From Punica granatum (Eukaryota; Streptophyta; Magnoliopsida; Myrtales; Lythraceae), in the NCBI RefSeq assembly GCF_007655135.1, contig NC_045128.1:1-64000 (forward strand): DNA of 64,000 nt, given 5' to 3'. The first letter of the stretch is position 1. Each line of letters starts with the position of its first letter. The translations under genes were made by a program, and so were the position numbers. Under the pieces are notes generated by a model. It saw nothing but the letters and a program-made list of their open reading frames with translations. It was not told where the DNA came from and did not search any database. Shown in pieces: positions 1 through 12,767 of the stretch.

Positions 1-5
1 GGGAA

Positions 6-841
6 TGATGCAAATCGTAGCACGACTTCAAGGGATCCAGTTCAAGTTCCAATTGGACCGATTACGCGAGCACGAAAAAAAAAGTTTAAAGATGAACTCA
101 ACGGCCTAATTCAAGAGGTTCGGGCTCAAGCAAATTCGTGGAGGCCCATTGGACATGAATCACGTGATCAACAAAAATCCATCAATTTGATTCAAGTTAT
201 AGAAGATTCCGGACAAGGCTAAATTCAGCAAGTGTTTGAGGAACTTCTAGAATAGTTGATGATCAACAGAAGATAACATCAGATTTGTTTGAAGTTTAAA
301 TCTCATAGAGATATTCTAGGGGTATTAGATTTTATATCTTTGAGATGATGTCATATCTCTATCGATATTCTTGGTTTTAATTTCCTTATCTATAGGAGGA
401 GATATGACCAGATTAGGATTACTTTATGTCTATATATATTCATCTTAGTCAATTTTTTAAAAAAAGGAACATTCAGAAAATTGGAGAGTATTCTCTTTGG
501 TTCATGAAGAACTAATCGAACTTATCGGAAGTTTCCGTGGCGTTCATCATCGACTTATCAAACGGCTTTCCACCACCGTTTGTGGCGTCTTCATCGACTT
601 ATCAAGCGGCTTTCCATTACCGTTTGTGGCGTCTTCCTATATACCGAGTTCTTGTTTCGCATTAAACAACGGGTTGAGGTCAGTTATACCAAGGTTCTTG
701 TTTTGTCGTAACAACGGGTCGAGGGTTCGTCAATCAAATCTGATCGTGGAACGATCTTGGGTTCCTTTAGTTGTCGGGTCTCGTCATTCCTTTTGATGTA
801 GGTCATGATTTGAGGACAAATCATTTTCAAGAGAAGGAGAA
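6..841 (+). repeat. Array unit 1
   Basis: Short-form unit without the 21-bp duplication. It has a 2-bp loss before the TTCTAGAATAG motif (near 242) and reads ATTGGAGAG at the start of the R/U5 frame, where most units read ATTGTGAGAG. Confidence 0.9.
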
Positions 842-1679
842 TGATGCAAATCGTAGCACGACTTCAAGGGATCCAGTTCAAGTTCCAATTGGACCGATTA
901 CGCGAGCACGAAAAAAAAAGTTTAAAGATGAACTCAACGGCCTAATTCAAGAGGTTCGGGCTCAAGCAAATTCGTGGAGGCCCATTGGACATGAATCACG
1001 TGATCAACAAAAATCCATCAATTTGATTCAAGTTATAGAAGATTCCGGACAAGGCTAAATTCAGCAAGTGTTTGAGGAAGCTTCTAGAATAGTTGATGAT
1101 CAACAGAAGATAACATCAGATTGTATGAAGTTTAAATCTCATAGAGATATTCTAGGGGTATTTAGATTTTATATCTTTGTAGATGATGTCATATCTCTAT
1201 CGATATTCTTGGTTTTAATTTCCTTATCTATAGGAGGAGATATGACCAGATTAGGATTACTTTATGTCTATATATATTCATCTTAGTCAATTTTTTAAAA
1301 AAGGAACATTCAGAAAATTGTGAGAGTATTCTCCTTGGTTCTTGAAGAACTAATCGAACTTATCGGAAGTTTCCGTGGCGTTCATCATCGACTTATCAAA
1401 CGGGTTCCACCACCGTTTGTGGCGTCTTCATCGACTTATCAAGCGGCTTTCCATTACCGTTTGTGGCGTCTTCCTATATACCGAGGTTCTTGTTTCGCAT
1501 TAAACAACGGGTTGAGGTCAATTATACCAAGATTCTTGTTTTTGTCGTAAACAACAGGTCGAGGGTTCGTCAATCAAATCTGATCGTGGAACGATCTTGG
1601 GTTCCTTTAGTTGTCGGGTCTCGTCATTCCTTTGATGTAGGTCATGATTTGAGGACAAATCATTTCAAGAGAAGGAGAA
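842..1679 (+). repeat. Array unit 2
   Basis: Short form. Diagnostic variants are TGTATGAAG, TTTGTAGATGATG and TTCTCCTTGG, shared with unit 4 (the first two at least partly with unit 6). Confidence 0.9.
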
Positions 1680-2516
1680 TGATGCAAATCGTAGCACGAC
1701 TTAAGGGGATCCAGTTCAAGTTCCAATTGGACCGATTACGCGAGCACGAACAAAAAAGTTTAAAGATGAACTCAACGGCCTAATTCAAGAGGTTCGGGCT
1801 CAAGCAAATTCGTGGAGGCCCATTGGACATGAATCACGTGATCAACAAAAATCCATCAATTTGATTCAAGTTATAGAAGATTCCGGACAAGGCTAAATTC
1901 AGCAAGTGTTTGAGGAAGCTTCTAGAATAGTTGATGATCAACAGAAGATAACATCAGATTTGTTTGAAGTTTAAATCTCATAGAGATATTCTAGGGGTAT
2001 TTAGATTTTATCTTTATAGATGATGTCATATCTCTATCGATATTCTTAGTTTTAATTTCCTTATCTATAGGAGGAGATATGACCAGATTAGGATTACTTT
2101 ATGTCTATATATATTCATCTTAGTCAATTTTTAAAAAAAGGAACATTCAGAAAATTGTGAGAGTATTCTCTTTGGTTCTTGAAGAACTAATCGAACTTAT
2201 CGGAAGTTTCCGTGGCGTTCATCATCGACTTATCAAAAGGGTTTCCACCACCGTTTGTGGCGTCTTCATCGACTTATCAAGCGGCTTTCCATTACCGTTG
2301 TGGCGTCTTCCTATATACCGAGATTCTTGTTTCGCATTAAACAACAGGTTGAGGTCAGTTATACCAAGGTTCTTGTTTTTGTCGTAACAACGGGTCGAGG
2401 GTTCGTCAATCAAATCTGATCGTGGAACGATCTTGGGTTCCTTTAGTTGTCGGGTCTCGTCATTCCTTTGATGTAGGTCATGATTTGAGGACAAATCATT
2501 TTCAAGAGAAGGAGAA
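1680..2516 (+). repeat. Array unit 3
   Basis: Short form. Variants TGTTTGAAG, TTATAGATGATG and ATTCTTAGTTTT are shared with unit 5, two units further on. Confidence 0.9.
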
Positions 2517-3355
2517 TGTGCAAATCGTAGCACGACTTCAAGGGATCCAGTTCAAGTTCCAATTGGACCGATTACGCGAGCACGAAACAAAAAAGTTTAA
2601 AGATGAACTCAACGGCCTAATTCAAGAGGTTCGGGCTCAAGCAAATTCGTGGAGGCCCATTGGACATGAATCACGTGATCAACAAAAATCCATCAATTTG
2701 ATTCAAGTTATAGAAGATTCCGGACAAGGCTAAATTCAGCAAGTGTTTGAGGAAGCTTCTAGAATAGTTGATGATCAACAGAAGATAACATCAGATTTGT
2801 ATGAAGTTTAAATCTCATAGAGATATTCTAGGGGTATTTAGATTTTATATCTTTGTAGATGATGTCATATCTCTATCGATATTCTTGGTTTTAATTTCCT
2901 TATCTATAGGAGGAGATATGACCAGATTAGGATTACTTTATGTCTATATATATTCATCTTAGTCAATTTTTAAAAAAAGGAACATTCAGAAAATTGTGAG
3001 AGTATTCTCCTTGGTTCTTGAAGAACTAATCGAACTTATCGGAAGTTTCCGTGGCGTTCATCATCGACTTATCAAACGGCTTTCCACCACGTTTGTGGCG
3101 TCTTCATCGACTTATCAAGCGGCTTTCCATTACCGTTTGTGGCGTCTTCCTATATACCGAGGTTCTTGTTTCGCATTAAACAACGGTTGAGGTCAGTTAT
3201 ACCAAGATTCTTGTTTTTGTCGTAAACAACAGGTCGAGGGTTCGTCAATCAAATCTGATCGTGGAACGATCTTGGGTTCCTTTAGTTGTCGGGTCTCTTC
3301 ATTCCTTTTGATGTAGGTCATGATTGAGGACAAATCATTTTCAAGAGAAGGAGAA
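2517..3355 (+). repeat. Array unit 4
   Basis: Short form whose LTR start is damaged (TGTGCAAATCG, 2 bp lost). It carries the unit-2 variants TGTATGAAG and TTCTCCTTGG. Confidence 0.9.
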
Positions 3356-4213
3356 TGATGCAAATCGTAGCACGACTGATGCAAATCGTAGCACGACTTC
3401 AAGGGATCCAGTTCAAGTTCCAATTGGACCGATTACGCGAGCACGAACAAAAAAGTTTAAAGATGAACTCAACGGCCTAATTCAAGAGGTTCGGGCTCAA
3501 GCAAATTCGTGGAGGCCCATTGGACATGAATCACGTGATCAACAAAAATCCATCAATTTGATTCAAGTTATAGAAGATTCGGACAAGGCTAAATTCAGCA
3601 AGTGTTTGAGGAAGCTTCTAGAATAGTTGATGATCAACAGAAGATAACATCAGATTTGTTTGAAGTTTAAATCTCATAGAGATATTCTAGGGGTATTTAG
3701 ATTTTATATCTTTATAGATGATGTCATATCTCTATCGATATTCTTAGTTTTAATTTCCTTATCTATAGGAGGAGATATGACCAGATTAGGATTACTTTAT
3801 GTCTATATATATTCATCTTAGTCAATTTTTTAAAAAAAGGAACATTCAGAAAATTGTGAGAGTATTCTCTTTGGTTCTTGAAGAACTAATCGAACTTATC
3901 GGAAGTTTCCGTGGCGTTCATCATCGACTTATCAAACGGGTTTCCACCACCGTTTGTGGCGTCTTCATCGACTTATCAAGCGGCTTTCCATTACCGTTTG
4001 TGGCGTCTTCCTATATACCGAGATTCTTGTTTCGCATTAAACAAGGGTTGAGGTCAGTTATACCAAGGTTCTTGTTTTTGTCGTAACAACGGGTCGAGGG
4101 TTCGTCAATCAAATCTGATCGTGGAACGATCTTGGGTTCCTTTAGTTGTCGGGTCTCGTCATTCCTTTTGATGTAGGTGATTTGAGGACAAATCATTTTC
4201 AAGAGAAGGAGAA
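3356..4213 (+). repeat. Array unit 5
   Basis: First unit from the left with the 21-bp duplication of the LTR start. Shares ATTCTTAGTTTT with unit 3. Confidence 0.9.
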
Positions 4214-5053
4214 TGATGCAAATCGTAGCACGACTTCAAGGGATCCAGTTCAAGTTCCAATTGGACCGATTACGCGAGCACGAAAAAAAAGTTTAAAGAT
4301 GAACTCAACGGCCTAATTCAAGAGGTTCGGGCTCAAGCAAATTCGTGGAGGCCCATTGGACATGAATCACGTGATCAACAAAAATCCATCAATTTGATTC
4401 AAGTTATAGAAGATCCGGACAAGGCTAAATTCAGCAAGTGTTTGAGGAAGCTTCTAGAATAGTTGATGATCAACAGAAGATAACATCAGATTTGTATGAA
4501 GTTTAAATCTCATAGAGATATTCTAGGGGTATTTAGATTTATATCTTTTAGTAGATGATGTCATATCTCTATCGATATTCTTGGTTTTAATTTCCTTATC
4601 TATAGGAGGAGATATGACCAGATTAGGATTACTTTATGTCTATATATATTCATCTTAGTCAATTTTTTAAAAAAAAGGAACATTCAGAAAATTGTGAGAG
4701 TATTCTCTTTGGTTCTTGAAGAACTAATCGAACTTATCGGAAGTTTCCGTGGCGTTCATCATCGACTTATCAAACGGCTTTCCACCACCGTTGTGGCGTC
4801 TTCATCGACTTATCAAGCGGCTTTCCATTACCGTTTGTGGCGTCTTCCTATATACCGAGGTTCTTGTTTCGCATTAAACAACGGGTGAGGTCAGTTATAC
4901 CAAGATTCTTGTTTTTGTCGTAAACAACGGGTCGAGGGTTCGTCAATCAAATCTGATCGTGGAACGATCTTGGGTTCCTTTAGTTGTCGGGTCTCTTCAT
5001 TCCTTTGATGTAGGTCATGATTTGAGGACAAATCATTTTCAAGAGGAGGAGAA
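4214..5053 (+). repeat. Array unit 6
   Basis: Short form without the duplication. Shares TGTATGAAG with units 2 and 4. Several single-base losses in homopolymers (for example ACCGTTGTGG near 4788). Confidence 0.9.
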
Positions 5054-5914
5054 TGATGCAAATCGTAGCACGACTGATGCAAATCGTAGCACGACTTCAA
5101 GGGATCCAGTTCAAGTCCAATTGGACCGATTACGCGAGCACGAACAAAAAAGTTTAAAGATGAACTCAACGGCCTAATTCAAGAGGTTCGGGCTCAAGCA
5201 AATTCGTGGAGGCCCATTGGACATGAATCACGTGATCAACAAAAATCCATCAATTTGATTCAAGTTATAGAAGATTCCGGACAAGGCTAAATTCAGCAAG
5301 TGTTTGAGGAAGCTTCTAGAATAGTTGATGATCAACAGAAGATAACATCAGATTTGTTTGAAGTTTAAATCTCATAGAGATATTCTAGGGGTATTTAGAT
5401 TTTATATCTTTATAGATGATGTCATATCTCTATCGATATTCTTGGTTTTAATTTCCTTATCTATAGGAGGAGATATGACCAGATTAGGATTACTTTATGT
5501 CTATATATATTCATCTTAGTCAATTTTTAAAAAAAGGAACATTCAGAAAATGTGAGAGTATTCTCTTTGGTTCTTGAAGAACTAATCGAACTTATCGGAA
5601 GTTTCCGTGGCGTTCATCATCGACTTATCAAACGGCTTTTCCACCACCGTTTGTGGCGTCTTCATCGACTTATCAAGCGGCTTTCCATTACCGTTTGTGG
5701 CGTCTTCCTATATACCGAGGTTCTTGTTTCGCATTAAACAACAGGTTGAGGTCAGTTATACCAAGGTTCTTGTTTTTGTCGTAAACAACGGGTCGAGGGT
5801 TCGTCAATCAAATCTGATCGTGGAACGATCTTGGGTTCCTTTAGTTGTCGGGTCTCGTCATTCCTTTTGATGTAGGTGATGATTTGAGGACAAATCCTTT
5901 TCAAAGGAGGAGAA
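5054..5914 (+). repeat. Array unit 7
   Basis: Long form with the 21-bp duplication. One base is lost in the pol-tail remnant (CAAGTCCAATT), breaking that frame. Confidence 0.9.
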
Positions 5915-6768
5915 TGAGCAAATCGTAGCACGACTGATGCAAATCGTAGCACGACTTCAAGGGATCCAGTTCAAGTTCCAATTGGACCGATTACGCGAGC
6001 ACGAACAAAAAAGTTTAAAGATGAACTCAACGGCCTAATTCAAGAGGTTCGGGCTCAAGCAAATTCGTGGAGGCCCATTGGACATGAATCACGTGATCAA
6101 CAAAATCCATCAATTTGATTCAAGTTATAGAAGATTCGGACAAGGCTAAATTCAGCAAGTGTTTGAGGAAGCTTCTAGAATAGTTGATGATCAACAGAAG
6201 ATAACATCAGATTTGTTTGAAGTTTAAATCTCATAGAGATATTCTAGGGGTATTTAGATTTTATATCTTTGTAGATGATGTCATATCTCTATCGATATTC
6301 TTGGTTTTAATTTCCTTATCTATAGGAGGAGATATGACCAGATTAGGATTACTTTATGTCTATATATATTCATCTTAGTCAATTTTTTAAAAAAGGAACA
6401 TTCAGAAAATTGTGAGAGTATTCTCTTTGGTTCTTGAAGAACTAATCGAACTTATCGGAAGTTTCCGTGGCGTTCATCATCGACTTATCAAACGGGTTCC
6501 ACCACCGTTTGTGGCGTCTTCATCGACTTATCAAGCGGCTTTCCATTACCGTTTGTGGCGTCTTCCTATATACCGAGTTCTTGTTTCGCATTAAACAAGG
6601 GTTGAGGTCAGTTATACCAAGGTTCTTGTTTTTGTCGTAAACAACGGGTCGAGGGTTCGTCAATCAAATCTGATCGGAACGATCTTGGGTTCCTTTAGTT
6701 GTCGGGTCTCTTCATTCCTTTGATGTAGGTCATGATTTGAGGACAAATCATTTTCAAGAGAAGGAGAA
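5915..6768 (+). repeat. Array unit 8
   Basis: Long form. The first copy of the 21-bp duplication is damaged (TGAGCAAATCG), and several single-base deletions follow. Confidence 0.9.
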
Positions 6769-7628
6769 TGATGCAAATCGTAGCACGACTGATGCAAATC
6801 GTAGCACGACTTCAAGGGATCAGTTCAAGTTCCAATTGGACCGATTACGCGAGCACGAACAAAAAAGTTAAAGATGAACTCAACGGCCTAATTCAAGAGG
6901 TTCGGGCTCAAGCAAATTCGTGGAGGCCCATTGGACATGAATCACGTGATCAACAAAATCCATCAATTTGATTCAAGTTATAGAAGATTCCGGACAAGGC
7001 TAAATTCAGCAAGTGTTTGAGGAAGCTTCTAGAATAGTTGATGATCAACAGAAGATAACATCAGATTTGTTTGAAGTTTAAATCTCATAGAGATATTCTA
7101 GGGGTATTTAGATTTTATATCTTTATAGATGATGTCATATCTCTATCGATATTCTTGGTTTTAATTTCCTTATCTATAGGAGGAGATATGACCAGATTAG
7201 GATTACTTTATGTCTATATATATTCATCTTAGTCAATTTTTAAAAAAAGGAACATTCAGAAAATTGTGAGAGTATTCTCTTTGTTTCTTGAAGAACTAAT
7301 CGAACTTATCGGAAGTTTCCGTGGCGTTCATCATCGACTTATCAAACGGCTTTCCACCAACGTTTGTGGCGTCTTCATCGACTTATCAAGCGGCTTTCCA
7401 TTACCGTTTGTGGCGTCTTCCTATATACCGAGGTTCTTGTTTCGCATTAAACAATGGGTTGAGGTCAGTTATACCAAGACTCTTGTTTTTGTCGTAAACA
7501 ACGGGTCGAGGGTTCGTCAATCAAATCTGATCGTGGAACGATCTTGGGTTCCTTTAGTTGTCGGGTCTCGTCATTCCTTTTGAAGTAGGTGATGATTTGA
7601 GGACAAATCCTTTTCAAGAGGAGGAGAA
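6769..7628 (+). repeat. Array unit 9
   Basis: Long form with the 21-bp duplication and single-base losses at GGATCAGTTC and AAAAAGTTAAAG. Confidence 0.9.
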
Positions 7629-8468
7629 TGATGCAAATCGTAGCACGACTTCAAGGGATCCAGTTCAAGTTCCAATTAGATCGATTACGCGAGCACGAAC
7701 AAAAAAGTTTAAAGATGAACTCAACGGCCTAATTCAAGAGGTTCGGGCTCAAGCAAATTCGTGGAGGCCCATTGGACATGAATCACGTGATCAACAAAAA
7801 TCCATCAATTTGATTCAAGTTATAGAAGATTCCGGACAAGGCAAAATTCAGCAAGTGTTTGAGGAAGCTTCTAGAATAGTTGATGATCAACAGAAGATAA
7901 CATCAGATTTGTTTGAAGTTTAAATCTCATAGAGATATTCTAGGGGTATTTAGATTTTATATCTTTATAGATGATGTCATATCTCTATCGATATCTTGGT
8001 TTTAATTTCCTTATCTATAGGAGGAGATATGACCAGATTAGGATTACTTTATGTCTATATATATTCATCTTAGTCAATTTTTAAAAAAAGGAACATTCAG
8101 AAAATTGTGAGAGTATTCTCTTTGGTTCTTGAAGAACTAATCGAACTTATCGGAAGTTTCCGTGGCGTTCATCATCGACTTATCAAACGGCTTTCCACCA
8201 CCGTTTGTGGCGTCTTCATCGACTTATCAAGCGGCTTTCCATTACCGTTTGTGGCGTCTTCCTATATACCGAGGTTCTTGTTTCGCATTAAACAACGGGT
8301 TGAGGTCAGTTATACCAAGGTTCTTGTTTTTGTCGTAAACAACGGGTCGAGGGTTCGTCAATCAAATCTGATCGTGGAACGATCTTGGGTTCCTTTAGTT
8401 GTCGGGTCTCGTCATTCCTTTTGATGTAGGTGATGATTTGAGGACAAATCCTTTCAAGAGGAGGAGAA
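7629..8468 (+). repeat. Array unit 10
   Basis: Short form. It carries the AATTAGATCG variant found again in units 15, 17 and 20. The pol-tail stop TAA is changed to AAA (GGCAAAATTC), so the remnant frame runs 24 codons further, to 7923. Confidence 0.9.
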
Positions 8469-9322
8469 TGATGCAAATCGTAGCACGATGATGCAAATCG
8501 TAGCACGACTTCAAGGGATCCAGTTCAAGTTCCAATTGGACCGATTACGCGAGCACGAACAAAAAAGTTTAAAGATGAACTCAACGGCCTAATTCAAGAG
8601 GTTCGGGCTCAAGCAAATTCGTGGAGGCCATTGGACATGAATCACGTGATCAACAAAAATCCATCAATTTGATTCAAGTTATAGAAGATTCCGGACAAGG
8701 CTAAATTCAGCAAGTGTTTGAGGAAGCTTCTAGAATTGTTGATCAACAGAAGAAACATCAGATTTGTTGAAGTTTAAATCTCATAGAGATATTCTAGGGG
8801 TATTTAGATTTTATATCTTTATAGATGATGTCATATCTCTATCGATATTCTTGGTTTTAATTTCCTTATCTATAGGAGGAGATATGACCAGATTAGGATT
8901 ACTTTATGTCTATATATATTCATCTAGTCAATTTTTTAAAAAAAGGAACATTCAGAAAATTGTGAGAGTATTCTCTTTGGTTCTTGAAGAACTAATCGAA
9001 CTTATCGGAAGTTTCCGTGGCGTTCATCATCGACTTATCAAACGGCTTTCCACCACCGTTTGTGGCGTCTTCATCGACTTATCAAGCGGCTTTCCATTAC
9101 CGTTTGTGGCGTCTTCCTATACCGAGGTTCTTGTTTCGCATTAAACAATGGGATGAGGTCAGTTATACCAAGGTTCTTGTTTTTGTCGTAAACAACGGGT
9201 CGAGGGTTCGTCAATCAAATCTGATCGTGGAACGATCTTGGGTTCCTTTAGTTGTCGGGTCTCTTCATTCCTTTTGATGTAGGTGATGATTTGAGGACAA
9301 ATCCTTTTCAAGAGGAGGAGAA
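8469..9322 (+). repeat. Array unit 11
   Basis: Long form with a shortened duplication (one base lost at the junction of its two copies) and small deletions near 8740-8770. Confidence 0.9.
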
Positions 9323-10186
9323 TGATGCAAATCGTAGCACGACTGATGCAAATCGTAGCACGACTTCAAGGGATCCAGTTCAAGTTCCAATTGGACCGAT
9401 TACGCGAGCACGAACAAAAAAGTTTAAAGATGAACTCAACGGCCTAATTCAAGAGGTTCGGGCTCAAGCAAATTCGTGGAGGCCCATTGGACATGAATCA
9501 CGTGATCAACAAAAATCCATCAATTTGATTCAAGTTATAGAAGATTCCGGACAAGGCTAAATTCAGCAAGTGTTTGAGGAAGTTTCTAGAATTGTTGATG
9601 ATCAACAGAAGATAACATCAGATTTGTTTGACGTTTAAATCTCATAGAGATATTCTAGGGGTATTTAGATTTTATATCTTTATAGATGATGTCATATCTC
9701 TATCGATATTCTTGGTTTTAATTTCCTTATTTATAGGAGGAGATATGACCAGATTAGGATTACTTTATGTCTATATATATTCATCTTAGTCAATTTTTTA
9801 AAAAAAGGAACATTCAGAAAATTGTGAGAGTATTCTCTTTGGTTCATGAAGAACTAATCGAACTTATCGGAAGTTTCCGTGGTGTTCATCATCGACTTAT
9901 CAAACGGCTTTCCACCACCGTTTGTGGCGTCTTCATCGACTTATCAAGCGGCTTTCCATTACCGTTTGTGGCGTCTTCCTATATACCGAGGTTCTTGTTT
10001 CGCATTAAACAACGGGATGAGGTCAGTTATACCAAGGTTCTTGTTTTTGTCGTAAACAACGGGTCGAGGGTTCGTCAATCAAATCTGATCGTGGAACGAT
10101 CTTGGGTTCCTTTAGTTGTCGGGTCTCTTCATTCCTTTTGATGTAGGTGATGATTTGAGGACAAATCCTTTTCAAGAGGAGGAGAA
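9323..10186 (+). repeat. Array unit 12
   Basis: Long form, little damaged. Private changes include GACGTTTAAATC, TTATTTATAGGAGG and CGTGGTGTTC. Confidence 0.9.
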
Positions 10187-11045
10187 TGATGCAAATCGTA
10201 GCACGACTGATGCAAATCGTAGCACGACTTCAAGGGATCCAGTTCAAGTTCCAATTGGACCGATTACGCGAGCACGAACAAAAAAGTTTAAAGATGAACT
10301 CAACGGCCTAATTCAAGAGGTTCGGGCTCAAGCAAATTCGTGGAGGCCCATTGGACATGAATCACGTGATCAACAAAATCCATCAATTTGATTCAAGTTA
10401 TAGAAGATTCCGGACAAGGCTAAATTCAGCAAGTGTTTGAGGAAGCTTCTAGAATAGTTGATGATCAACAGAAGATAACATCAGATTTGTTTGAAGTTTA
10501 AATCTCATAGAGATATTCTAGGGGTATTTAGATTTTATATCTTTATAGATTTGTCATATCTCTATCGATATTCTTGGTTTTAATTTCCTTATCTATAGGA
10601 GGAGATATGACCAGATTAGGATTACTTTATGTCTATATATATTCATCTTAGTCAATTTTTTAAAAAAGGAACATTCAGAAAATTGTGAGAGTATTTCTTT
10701 GGTTCTTGAAGAACTAATCGAACTTATCGGAAGTTTCCGTGGCGTTCATCATCGACTTATCAAACGGCTTCCACCACCGTTTGTGGCGTCTTCATCGACT
10801 TATCAAGCGGCTTTCCATTACCGTTTGTGGCGTCTTCCGATATACCGAGGTTCTTGTTTCGCATTAAACAACAGGTTGAGGTCAGTTATACCAAGGTTCT
10901 TGTTTTTGTGGTAAACAACGGGTCGAGGGTTCGTCAATCAAATCTGATCGTGGAACGATCTTGGGTTCCTTTAGTTGTCGGTTCTCGTCATTCCTTTTGA
11001 TGTAGGTGATGATTTGAGGACAAATCCTTTTCAAGAGGAGGAGAA
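10187..11045 (+). repeat. Array unit 13
   Basis: Long form with a small deletion at ATAGATTTGTCAT and GAGAGTATTTCTTT. Confidence 0.9.
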
Positions 11046-11904
11046 TGATGCAAATCGTAGCACGACTGATGCAAATCGTAGCACGACTTCAAGGGATCCA
11101 GTTCAAGTTCCAATTGGACCGATTACGCGAGCACGAACAAAAAGTTTAAAGATGAACTCAACGGCCTAATTCAAGAGGTTCGGGCTCAAGCAAATTCGTG
11201 GAGGCCCATTGGACATGAATCACGTGATCAACAAAAATCCATCAATTTGATTCAAGTTATAGAAGATTCCGGACAAGGCTAAATTCAGCAAGTGTTTGAG
11301 GAAGTTTCTAGAATAGTTGATGATCAACAGAAGATAACATCAGATTTGTTTGAAGTTTAAATCTCATAGAGATATTCTAGGGTATTTAGATTTTATATCT
11401 TTATAGATGATGTCATATCTCTATCGATATTCTTGGTTTTAATTTCCTTATCTATAGGAGGAGATATGACCAGATTAGGATTACTTTATGTCTATATATA
11501 TTCATCTTAGTCAATTTTTAAAAAAGGAACATTCAGAAAATTGTGAGAGTATTCTCTTTGGTTCTTGAAGAACTAATCGAACTTATCGGAAGTTTCCGTG
11601 GCGTTCATCATCGACTTATCAAACGGCTTTCCACCACCGTTTGTGGCGTCTTCATCGACTTATCAGCGGCTTTCCATTACCGTTTGTGGCGTCTTCCTAT
11701 ATACCGAGGTTCTTGTTTCGCATTAAACAATGGGTTGAGGTCAGTTATACCAAGATTCTTGTTTTTGTCGTAAACAACGGGTCGAGGGTTCGTCAATCAA
11801 ATCTGATCGTGGAACGATCTTGGGTTCCTTTAGTTGTCGGGTCTCGTCATTCCTTTGGATGTAGGTGATGATTTGAGGACAAATCCTTTTCAATAGGAGG
11901 AGAA
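11046..11904 (+). repeat. Array unit 14
   Basis: Long form with single-base losses in an A run (CGAACAAAAAGT) and a G run (TTCTAGGGTATT). Confidence 0.9.
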
Positions 11905-12767
11905 TGATGCAAATCGTAGCACGACTGATGCAAATCGTAGCACGACTTCAAGGGATCCAGTTCAAGTTCCCATTAGATCGATTACGCGAGCACGAACTAA
12001 AAAGTTTAAAGATGAACTCAACGGCCTAATTCAAGAGGTTCGGGCTCAAGCAAATTCGTGGAGGCCCATTGGACATGAATCACGTGATCAACAAAAATCC
12101 ATCAATTTGATTCAAGTTATAGAAGATTCCGGACAAGGCTAAATTCAGCAAGTGTTTGAGGAAGCTTCTAGAATAGTTGATGATCAACAGAAGTTAACAT
12201 CAGATTTGTTTGAAGTTTAAATCTCATAGAGATATTCTAGGGGTATTTAGATTTTATATCTTTATAGATTTTGTCATATCTCTATCGATATTCTTGGTTT
12301 TAATTTCCTTATCTATAGGAGGAGATATGACCAGATTAGGATTACTTTATGTCTATATATATTCATCTTAGTCAATTTTTAATGAAAGGAACATTCAGAA
12401 AATTATGAGAGTATTCTCTTTGGTTCTTGAAGAACTAATCGAACTTATCGGAAGTTTCCGTGGCGTTCATCATCGACTTATCAAACGGCTTTCCACCACC
12501 GTTTGTGGCGTCTTCATCGACTTATCAAGCGGCTTTCCATTACCGTTTGTGGCGTCTTCCTATATACCGAGGTTCTTATTTCGCATTAAACAACAGGTTG
12601 AGGTCAGTTATACCAAGGTTCTTGTTTTTGTCGTAAACAACGGGTCGAGGGTTCGTCAATCAAATCTGATCGTGGAACGATCTTGGGTTCCTTTAGTTGT
12701 CGGGTCTCGTCATTCCTTTTGATGTAGGTGATGATTTGAGGACAAATCATTTTCAAAAGAAGGAGAA
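11905..12767 (+). repeat. Array unit 15 (first unit of trimer copy 1)
   Basis: Carries TTTTTAATGAAAGG, ATTATGAGAG and GTTCTTATTTCGC. The last is shared only with unit 18, exactly 2589 bp downstream. Confidence 0.9.
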
